The notes under the pieces were generated by a model. The model saw nothing but the letters and a program-made list of their open reading frames with translations. It did no database searches and was not told where the DNA came from. Shown piece after piece: positions 1-6,800 of a stretch of 38,506 nucleotides of DNA. A program made the translations under genes and the position numbers. This stretch comes from Anaerolineae bacterium (GTDB lineage: Bacteria; Chloroflexota; Anaerolineae; Epilineales; Epilineaceae), in NCBI GenBank assembly GCA_029262755.1, contig JAJCYU010000156.1:1-38506 (forward strand), read 5' to 3'. The stretch's first letter is position 1. Every line of letters begins with the position of its first letter.

Positions 1-184
1 CGCCAGGGCCGCGGCCGTTGCCACCCCCCAACCACATCGCCCCGTCGAGCATCCGGAAGCGTGCGCAACGCAGCATGACGGCGCCAGGGCCGCGGCCGTT
101 GCCACCCCCCAACCACATCGCCCCGTCGAGCATCCGAAAGCGTGAGCAACGCAGCTTGACGACGCCAGGGCCGCGGCCGTTGCC
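1..184. repeat. 81-bp tandem repeat, about 2.3 copies
   Basis: The motif CGCCAGGGCCGCGGCCG recurs at 1, 82 and 163, giving an exact period of 81 bp. Copies one and two differ at only a few bases; the third is cut off after about 22 bp. Because 81 is divisible by three, the array stays open as the ORF at 18-284. That protein is Pro/Arg-rich and repeats with the DNA, so I do not regard it as coding. The left edge of the window truncates the array, so its full copy number is unknown. Confidence 0.85.
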
Positions 185-240
185 TTCCCACGACCAACGT
201 TATTGCCGTGGGCCTGAGGGTGTGTGGCAAGGCGGCCGTG

Positions 241-287
241 CTCCTAGGCGCGGAGGCGGGGCTTCAGCCCCGTCGAGCACCTAGGAG
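241..287. repeat. Long nested inverted repeat (hairpin)
   Basis: Outer arms CTCCTAGG (241-248) and CCTAGGAG (280-287) are perfect complements. Inside them lies CGGGGC-TTCA-GCCCCG (257-272), a GC-rich stem with a four-base loop. It sits 3' of the minus-strand gene ending at 335, so it could also end that transcript, but there is no T-run. It looks like a dispersed intergenic palindrome. Confidence 0.7.
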
Positions 288-326
288 TGCGCCCAACGCA
301 GCCACGCGCCCTCAGGGCCGCGGCCG
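268..326. repeat. Diverged extra copy of the 81-bp unit
   Basis: CCCCGTCGAGCA, then CAACGCAGC, then CAGGGCCGCGGCCG appear in the same order and similar spacing as in the 81-bp array, with substitutions and indels between them. It overlaps the right arm of the hairpin, which suggests the hairpin and the repeat belong to one repeat family. Confidence 0.55.
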
Positions 327-334
327 CCCGCCCC

Positions 335-1627
335 CTATTTAACGACGGCCGTATGCCAGGGGGAGCGGTAGGCGCGGCCAGCCTCAATGCCCGCCTCCGG
401 TCCTAGACCGTTGGCGCGGCGCACGTTCTCCGCCCACTGCTGGCGCTCGGCGAACGGGACGGAGGCCGGGTCGTAGCCGCGGACGCGGGCCGCGAAGGCC
501 GCCCAGCCTTCGCCGGGCGACGCGACGACGCGCGCCTCGTGGTTGCTGGTCAGCCGCGGCGGGCGATCGTCCGGGCCCTCGCCGATAACGATGGGCACCT
601 CGCCCGGCTGGGGACCGACGGGTGACGGATCTCCCGGTTGGTCGGGGATGACGGGCACGGGCAGCGTGTCGGGCGGCGCGCGGTGGCCGGCGGGCAGCGT
701 GCGCATCAGGTCGATGAGCAACGCGCGTTCGGCGTCGGCGTCGTCCGTGGCTAGGTCGAAGCTCAGCCACTGGGGATCGATTGTCGCGAAGCCGAAGTCG
801 ACCGCGCCGACGATGTAGGGGTCTTCGGTCAGGCGCTCGCAGTACCAGCGCACCTGGTTTGCGTAGCTGCCGTGCACGGTCTGCGTCCATGGCGTGGAGC
901 GATAGTCCTTCCAGCCCTTGGACTGGGCGGGGCCCAGTCGCGGCTGGATATCGTCGATGCCGCTCTCCGTGATGACCATGTGCACGTTGTCGAGGCCGGC
1001 GCGTACCAGCAGCCGACGCGCTTTGCGGTAGCGCAGCGTCGTCCAACCCTCGACACCCGGCGTGGTGCACAGATCGTCGATCGTGAAGTAGGTGCCGCGG
1101 TCCCAGTCCCATTGGTTGTTGCCGCAAAGTGCCTGCATGACGGGTCCGCTGTATTCGTGGAAGTGATAGAGGCAGCGGTCCTTGCCCTGCTCGTGCGCGT
1201 ATTCGAGCGCCGGCAGGAAGCGCTCCCATTCCTCCAGCGGCAGTGCCCCCGTGGAATAGCCGCCGATCGCCGCGCCGATGCCCAAGTCGTTGAGGCGGAT
1301 CGCGAGACCACGCTCTTTGCGCGCGTAATCCGTCATCGCGTCGCCGCGGAAACCCGTCTCGTTGTAGCCTTCCCAGTAGTCGATGAGGTTGCCGAACTCA
1401 CGTGCCTTGCCCAGCACCTGGTTCTGGAAGTCACCGTAGGCCGCAAGCGACTGCGGGTTCCACACGTCGCGGGCGATGATCTTCGTATCGGGCGACGCTT
1501 GCCGGATCATCTCCAGCTGCGCCCGGTCCGGCGCGATCGTCTTGACGAAGGCCGGCTGCACGCGCTCAATGTACTCACGCGCCTTGGCCGTGTTGCGATT
1601 GCTCATGAGGTGCAGGCCCATGCGCAT
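335..1627 (-). CDS. Glycoside hydrolase-like TIM-barrel protein with LysM-like C-terminus
   Basis: This 430-residue protein resembles clan GH-A glycosidases: a Glu after Asn in GYNET (about residue 90) fits the acid/base, and the Glu in ITESGID (about residue 221) fits the nucleophile. An acidic/Pro-rich linker (about 320-360) follows, then a segment with SPGEGW, a spaced Trp/Asn-rich helix and a final SPWHT that resembles a LysM-type peptidoglycan or chitin binding module. The start was moved to the internal ATG at 1627 because AGGAGG lies 6 nt upstream (1634-1639); the longer ORF start at 1693 has no such site. No signal peptide is visible from this start, so how it would reach a wall polymer is unclear. 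It could be a lysin-like enzyme, but no phage genes are nearby. The substrate is unknown. Confidence 0.7.
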   Translation of the reverse strand: MRMGLHLMSNRNTAKAREYIERVQPAFVKTIAPDRAQLEMIRQASPDTKIIARDVWNPQSLAAYGDFQNQVLGKAREFGNLIDYWEGYNETGFRGDAMTDYARKERGLAIRLNDLGIGAAIGGYSTGALPLEEWERFLPALEYAHEQGKDRCLYHFHEYSGPVMQALCGNNQWDWDRGTYFTIDDLCTTPGVEGWTTLRYRKARRLLVRAGLDNVHMVITESGIDDIQPRLGPAQSKGWKDYRSTPWTQTVHGSYANQVRWYCERLTEDPYIVGAVDFGFATIDPQWLSFDLATDDADAERALLIDLMRTLPAGHRAPPDTLPVPVIPDQPGDPSPVGPQPGEVPIVIGEGPDDRPPRLTSNHEARVVASPGEGWAAFAARVRGYDPASVPFAERQQWAENVRRANGLGPEAGIEAGRAYRSPWHTAVVK

Positions 1628-1633
1628 GGCGAG

Positions 1634-1639
1634 CCTCCT
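1634..1639 (-). promoter_or_regulatory. Ribosome binding site that fixes the glycosidase-like start
   Basis: AGGAGG on the minus strand, 6 nt before the ATG at 1627. It favours this start over the ATG 22 codons upstream. Confidence 0.7.
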
Positions 1640-1871
1640 GCGGATTCGGGGCGAACGAAGGGGGGAATGATGGGTCGTAGGGGCCGCTCGCAAAAGGTCC
1701 TACACACTACGACCGACAGCAGTCACGCAGGATGACACGCGCGCGGTTATCGCGGTAGTCCGCAGCACATCGTTGAGCCACGCGACCGGATTACCGGCGC
1801 CTCTGCTATGCCCCCGCGCCCGCCGTGTCTCCCCACAGTGTCGCGCCCCCCGCCTTCACCGTCGCCCCCGC

Positions 1872-2204
1872 TCACTCGTCCGAGAGATACCACCCGCGCG
1901 CCATCGCAACGAGCCCGCACGCCAACAGCAACCACCCGATTCCGCTCCACAACCGCGCGTCGTCTCCCAACAACAGGCGCGCGCCGAAGGCGGCCGCCGC
2001 CGCAACGAGCAGCACGCGGCCCGCGATGCGCCAGCGGCGCGGATCGCCCGCGGGCCTGGCCAGCGGCACCATACGCGATTGCCGCTCGAAGAACGCACGC
2101 GAGTACATGCTCGGGCCGGTGGTGTAGCGGATGTGGTCCTGGATCTCCCGCGGATGAGCTTCATCGTGTTCGGGTCCCGGTTGCGGCTGTTCTCGTTCGG
2201 TCAT
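1872..2204 (-). CDS. Small two-helix membrane protein, unknown function
   Basis: A 110-residue protein with a charged, Glu/Pro/His-rich N-terminal half (EREQPQPGPEHDEAHP) followed by two hydrophobic segments, about residues 60-80 and 86-103, separated by DDARLW. This predicts a hairpin inner-membrane protein with both ends on the same side. AGGAGG lies 10 nt before the ATG, supporting the start. It reads in the same direction as the glycosidase-like gene but is separated by about 240 bp with no recognised gene. I do not recognise the family. Confidence 0.65.
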   Translation of the reverse strand: MTEREQPQPGPEHDEAHPREIQDHIRYTTGPSMYSRAFFERQSRMVPLARPAGDPRRWRIAGRVLLVAAAAAFGARLLLGDDARLWSGIGWLLLACGLVAMARGWYLSDE

Positions 2205-2386
2205 GGGCAGGCGCCTCCTGGGATCATTCTACGCCCTGCGCCGCCATGTGTTGCGACATCGGTTGCGCTCTCGCCGCGAGCAGCAGCGAGGACTCTGCAG
2301 CCAGCAACGACCGCACCGCACGGCGCATCGCGAGGCGCATCGAACGGCCTCCCTACGGTCGGCCCCAACCGTTCGGCCCAATCTGC

Positions 2387-2392
2387 TACCCT
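2387..2392 (+). promoter_or_regulatory. Candidate -10 hexamer for a leaderless start
   Basis: TACCCT (TANNNT form) ends exactly 6 nt before the ATG at 2399. No convincing -35 is visible. The same spacing occurs at dnaE, the histidine kinase and hrcA. Confidence 0.35.
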
Positions 2393-2398
2393 CCGCCC

Positions 2399-2671
2399 AT
2401 GAGCTACTTCTGCGCGGACACCACACCCGAGGTCGAGACTCGCATGATCGAGGGACTGCGCGCGATGACGCCACAGCAGCGACTTTCGCAGCTCCCACGA
2501 TTCATCGCCGCACAACGCCGTCTCAGGCTGGCGGGACTGCGCCAACGCTATCCCGACGATCCACCGGAGCTGTTGCGTCGGAGGCTTGCCGACCTGTTGC
2601 TTGGCCCCGACCTGGCGGCCAAGGCTTACGGACCGCTTGAGCCGATCGACGGAGTTCGTGGTGGCCCATGA
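2399..2671 (+). CDS. 90-residue hypothetical protein (orphan first gene of a two-gene cassette?)
   Basis: The ORF track extends this frame upstream to 1808, but the natural start is the ATG at 2399, giving 90 residues. The N-terminus (TPEVETRMIEGLRAMTPQQR), the middle RQRYPDDPPELLRRRLADL and the end LGPDLAAKAYG match my recollection of a widespread helical protein usually found just upstream of a nucleotidyltransferase-like gene. Here the expected partner is missing: only about 40 codons follow before the convergent toxin gene. No catalytic motif is visible and the function is unknown. There is no Shine-Dalgarno; a TANNNT box 6 nt upstream suggests a leaderless message. Confidence 0.6.
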   Translation: MSYFCADTTPEVETRMIEGLRAMTPQQRLSQLPRFIAAQRRLRLAGLRQRYPDDPPELLRRRLADLLLGPDLAAKAYGPLEPIDGVRGGP

Positions 2672-2786
2672 CGCTGATGTCGGCACCGACGTCATCGTGC
2701 AGCACGTGGCCGACGTGCTGAGCGAGCTTGGCCACGTCGACCGTCTCGCACGACTGTTCACGGCCTCCCTACGGGTAGAACGGTGA
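2661..2786 (+). pseudogene. Possible 3' remnant of a partner gene
   Basis: Starting at the GTG just before the stop of the 90-residue gene, the +1 frame stays open for about 41 codons and contains VADVLSELGHVDRLARL, which resembles the helical C-terminal end of the nucleotidyltransferase-like partners of such genes. The conserved N-terminal nucleotidyltransferase core (GS-x9-DxD) is absent, so if related it is a deletion remnant. It overlaps the 3' end of the toxin gene on the opposite strand. It may equally be a chance ORF. Confidence 0.25.
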
Positions 2787-3195
2787 CGCCTTCCGCCACC
2801 GCCGCCTCCCACAAGGTGCGATCGTAGGTAGCCATGGACACCGGCTCGCCTAGGTTGCTGCGCCAGGCCAGCGCGGTGGCCAGGTGAACGGCGTCGTAGC
2901 CGCGCAATTGCCTGCGCCACGCCAGTTCGGCGGCGGCTTGCAGCACGGGCCGAGTAGCCGCCGCACGAAAGAGGTTCGGCCACTCGCGTGTCCACAAATC
3001 TCCTTGGCGCCGGGCGATCCTGTCCGCGATCAGGCCGACGCGAACGGCTTTCGACAACGCGGCATGGACCTCCACAAAGCAGAGTTCCGTGCTCGCCACC
3101 ACACGGGCCTGGTTCAACCAATGGTCCGTCTCGCTGGTGCCCTCTTCGATGACGTAGCGCTTGACGATGGCGCTGGCGTCGACATAGAGGTTCAC
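2758..3195 (-). CDS. PIN-domain ribonuclease toxin (VapC family)
   Basis: This 145-residue protein has the PIN-domain layout: YVDASA at the N-terminus (Asp6), FVEVHAAL (Glu42), GYDAVHLA (Asp101) and MATYDRTL (Asp125), giving the acidic set that binds Mg/Mn in VapC RNases. The start is taken as the GTG at 3195, which overlaps the antitoxin stop in a GTGA; the ATG at 3291 would add 32 residues lying inside the antitoxin frame. Known family members cut tRNA or rRNA and are held inactive by the cognate antitoxin. The target here cannot be read from sequence. Confidence 0.88.
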   Translation of the reverse strand: MNLYVDASAIVKRYVIEEGTSETDHWLNQARVVASTELCFVEVHAALSKAVRVGLIADRIARRQGDLWTREWPNLFRAAATRPVLQAAAELAWRRQLRGYDAVHLATALAWRSNLGEPVSMATYDRTLWEAAVAEGVTVLPVGRP

Positions 3196-3470
3196 GCGCG
3201 ATCCTCGACCACGATATCGGCCAGCGTCCGTGCGCCTCGGATCATCGGTCGATCCTGCGGAATCTCGGTTGCGAAGGGCCGGCCACTCCATGCCGCCGCT
3301 CCGGAAGCCACCATTTGATCCAGCTTCTGCTCCAACGTCTGCTGGTAGGGCACGATCCGGCCGACCGGTTTCCCGTGCATCGTCACGGTCACGGATTCGC
3401 CGTCCCGGACGCGGCGCAGCACTTCACTCAGCTTCGACTTTAGCTCTCGGACACCCAATCTCGGCTCCAC
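3192..3470 (-). CDS. Phd/YefM-type antitoxin
   Basis: A 92-residue protein. The N-terminal half has the Phd/YefM pattern GVRELKSKLSEVLRRV, then GESVTVTMHGKPVGRIVPY, the DNA-binding dimer fold. The C-terminal half (SGRPFATEIPQDRP and onwards) is the flexible toxin-wrapping tail. The start is the GTG at 3470 because GAGGAGG lies 5 nt upstream (3476-3482); the ORF-track start at 3608 is not supported. It is translationally coupled to the PIN toxin by a 4-nt GTGA overlap. It most likely represses its own operon; a small palindrome lies about 37 bp upstream. Confidence 0.87.
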   Translation of the reverse strand: MEPRLGVRELKSKLSEVLRRVRDGESVTVTMHGKPVGRIVPYQQTLEQKLDQMVASGAAAWSGRPFATEIPQDRPMIRGARTLADIVVEDRA

Positions 3471-3475
3471 GGCGG

Positions 3476-3482
3476 CCTCCTC
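3476..3482 (-). promoter_or_regulatory. Ribosome binding site of the antitoxin
   Basis: GAGGAGG on the minus strand, 5 nt before the GTG at 3470. It fixes the antitoxin start far downstream of the longest ORF start. Confidence 0.7.
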
Positions 3483-3506
3483 AAAGACGCGAATTGAGGC
3501 CACTAT

Positions 3507-3517
3507 ACAATACTTGT
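3507..3517. promoter_or_regulatory. Palindrome ACAA-TAC-TTGT, possible antitoxin operator
   Basis: A perfect 4-bp inverted repeat with a 3-bp centre, next to a minus-strand TATAGT (3502-3507) that could serve as a -10. It sits in the short AT-rich patch upstream of the antitoxin, where autoregulatory operators of Phd/YefM systems lie. It is too short to be more than suggestive. Confidence 0.25.
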
Positions 3518-3610
3518 GGACACTTACCCCGCCACGATGAGACGTTCCTTGCTCCCGGCTCCAGCGTAAGCTGAGCCTTGTTCCGCGCATAGCCCTTTCG
3601 CGCCACAATC

Positions 3611-3641
3611 GCGCCGCCCGTGCGCCGCCCGTGCGCCGCCC
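3611..3641. repeat. 11-bp tandem repeat, 2.8 copies
   Basis: GCGCCGCCCGT is repeated head to tail at 3611, 3622 and 3633 without mismatches, the last copy truncated. It is non-coding. Confidence 0.8.
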
Positions 3642-3849
3642 CTATCCGGCGCTTCGTCGTCGCCCAGATTCGCGAGCCCACCACGCCATGTCGCCTACCG
3701 TCGAATTGAGCGCATTCGGCCTCCGACCGGCACTTTGCGCGCCCCCTCATCTCGCCCCTACCCAACCCGTGGATAACTCGCCCCCCCGATCGTCCCGTAC
3801 CTCCGTTCGGGGCGGCGGCTGAGCCCTCCCGCGAACAGACGTTCCATGC

Positions 3850-3855
3850 TACATT
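3850..3855 (+). promoter_or_regulatory. Candidate -10 hexamer for leaderless dnaE
   Basis: TACATT ends 6 nt before the ATG at 3862. No Shine-Dalgarno precedes that ATG, and no clear -35 was found at the expected distance. Confidence 0.35.
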
Positions 3856-3861
3856 CTGGCC

Positions 3862-6800
3862 ATGGCCGGCTTTACCCACCTTCATTGTCACTCCGAATAC
3901 AGCCTGCTCGACGGGCTGGCACGCGTCCCCGACCTGGTCAGCACGGCCAAGGAGCGGGGATTCGACGCGTTGGCGCTCACCGATCACGGGGTGATGTTCG
4001 GCGCCGTGCAGTTCTACGAGCACGCGGTGAAGGCCGGGATCAAGCCCATCCTGGGTTGCGAGATCTACGTCGCCAAACGAGGCCGGGGCGATCGTGATTC
4101 GAAGATCGACCGCAAGCCCTATCACCTGACGGTGTTGGCCGAGAACCAGCAGGGCTACCGCAACCTCATGGCCCTGATCAGCCACGCGCAGCTGGAGGGC
4201 TTCTACTACCGGCCCCGGGCCGACCGCGAGCTGCTCGAGCGATACAACGAAGGCCTGGTCGTGTTCAGCGGCTGCCCCGGCTCCGAGGTGGCCAACCACA
4301 TCATCGAAGGACGCATGGATGGGGCGCGCGAGGCGGCGAACTGGTACCGCACTGTGTTCAAGGGCCGCTACTACATCGAGCTCATGGTCCATGACATCGA
4401 GTTCATCCCGCGGCTGAACGTCGGCTTGCTGCAGCTGGCGAAAGAGCTGGACCTGCCCACCGTGGCTACCAACGACGTTCACTATTGCCGCGACACCGAC
4501 GTGAGCGCCCACGAGGTCCTGCTGTGTGTCCAGACCGGCAAGACCATGCTCGATCCCGACCGCATGAAGATCGGCGACACCTTCTACCTGCGCACGGAAG
4601 CGGAGATGCGCCACCTCTTCCGGGAGATGGAGGACGCCGTTGACCGCACCGCGGAGGTCGCGGAGCGCTGTGACGTCACGCTGACGTTCAACGAGTACAA
4701 GCTACCGCTCTTCGACGTGCCCGACGGCGAAACGGCGGCCACCTTCCTGCGCAAGCAATGCGAGAAGGGCATCGCAGAGCGCTATCCGACGATTACCGAG
4801 GAGGTCCGTACGCGGCTCGAGTACGAGCTCAGCGTGATCGGCCAGATGGGCTTCGATGCCTACTTCCTGATCGTGTGGGATCTATGCGTCTTCGCCGCGG
4901 AACGCGGCATTTGGTGGAACGTGCGGGGCTCCGGCGCGGCCTCGATCGTCGCGTACAGCCTTCGCATCACCAACATCGACCCGCTGCACCACAAGCTGAT
5001 CTTCGAGCGCTTCCTGAACCCCTCCCGCGTCTCGATGCCCGACATCGACCTCGATTTTCCGGATGACCAGCGTGATCTCCTGATCCGCTACACCTTCGAG
5101 AAATACGGGCACGACAAGGTCGCCCAGATCATTACCTTCGGCACGATGGGCGCCCGCGCCTCCGTCCGCGACGCCGGACGCGCGCTGGCGATGCCGCTGG
5201 TCGACGTCGACCGCATCGCGCGCATGATCCCTGCCATCCCCGGCAAGTCCTGCTCGATCGCCGATGCGCTGCGCCCTAGCGAGGGCACCGAGGTCAACGA
5301 GTTCTTCTCGCACGACCTGGCCTCCGCATACGATCTCGATCCGGAGTCCAAGCGCCTGCTCGATAACGCGCAGCGCATCGAGGGGGTCGCTCGGCACGCG
5401 TCCACCCATGCCGCCGGTGTCGTGATCACCGACCGCCCGCTGGTCGATTACGTCCCGCTGCACCGCCCCACGCGCGGCGCAGGCGATGAGGACGACATCA
5501 CCACGACGCTCGCCGTCACGCAGTACAACATGAACGACGTCGAGAAGCTCGGCCTGCTCAAGGTCGACTTTCTCGGGCTCGCTACCTTGACGGTGCTGCG
5601 CCGCGCCGCGGAGCTCGTCGAGCGCTACCACGGCAAGCGCTACACCCTCGACACGATTCCGCTCGATGATCCCGCCATCTACGAGCTGCTCTCCAGCGGC
5701 CACGTGACCGGTGTGTTCCAGGTCGAGGGCGCGGGTATGCGGCGGATGCTGCGCGAGATGCGTCCGCAGCGCTTCGAGAACGTCGTCGCGGCGATCGCGC
5801 TGTACCGCCCGGGGCCTATGGAGTACATCCCCACTTACATCCAGCGCTTGCACGGCAAAGAGCGGGTGGTCTTCCGCCACCCGAGCCTCGAGCCCATTCT
5901 GGCCGAGACCTACGGCATCATCGTCTACCAAGAGCAGATTATCCAGATCGCGCGCGACCTGGCCGGCTACGATGCCGGTGAGGCCGACATGATCCGCAAG
6001 GCCGTGGCAAAGAAGATCGAGAAGAAGCTGCTCCTGCACCGCAAGAAGTTCGTGAAGGGCGCCGTGGCCAACGGGATCCCCGAGCACGCGGCAGAGCGCA
6101 CCTTCGAGGATATTGAGACCTTCGCGCGTTACGGGTTCAACAAGGCCCACGCCGCCGACTACGCCGTGATCGTTTGCCAGACTGCGTACCTGAAGGCCCA
6201 CTACCCGGTCGAGTATGCCGCGGCCCTGCTCGCCGTCGAGCGCGACGACACCGAGAAGATCGCGATCATCGCCGCCGACTGCCATCGCATGGGCATCGAG
6301 CTCCGCCAGCCCGACATCAACCGCTCGGAGCTGAACTTCACGATCGAAGCGGCGCAGAAGGACGTGGAGGACGGGGACAGGCGCAAGGACGAGGACAAGA
6401 ACGAGCCCAACACGCCCCACGATCCCGCGCCGACCGAGCCGGACGGCGCCGCGGTTCCCGGCCGTTCGGTGCCCGCGCTGCAACACCGCCGCGGCATCCG
6501 CTTCGGTCTTGCAGCCATCAAGAACGTCGGCACCGGGCACGTCGAGACCTTGATCGAGGCCCGCGAGGAAGGCGGCCCGTTCCGGGATCTTGAAGATCTT
6601 GCGAACCGCGTCGACCTGCGCCTCGTCGGCAAGCGGGCCCTTGAGTCCTTGGTCAAGGCCGGCGCGCTCGACCACTTCGGTGGACGCGCCACCTTGCTTG
6701 CGGCGCTCGAACGCGTGGTACAGCTCTCCACCTCGCACTACAAGGCCGCCGAGGTGGGCCAGATGAGCCTCTTCGGCGACGCGATGCCGGACTCGCAAGC

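Larger units (their letters stand above)
3483..3861. other. Divergent intergenic region between antitoxin and dnaE
   Basis: About 380 bp with no supportable gene. It contains the antitoxin promoter area (3500-3530), an 11-bp tandem repeat at 3611-3641 and the dnaE start region. The antisense ORF at 3481-4614 crosses it but has no recognisable features. Confidence 0.6.

Noticed and set aside
1-184. CRISPR array
   Set aside because: The units are directly contiguous with no unique spacers and no cas genes are present.
18-284. 88-residue ORF across the 81-bp repeats
   Set aside because: Its protein repeats only because the DNA period is a multiple of three; Pro/Arg-rich, no ribosome binding site, third copy degenerates.
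872-1735. 287-residue plus-strand ORF opposite the glycosidase-like gene
   Set aside because: The minus strand has catalytic-type motifs and an RBS; this frame has neither.
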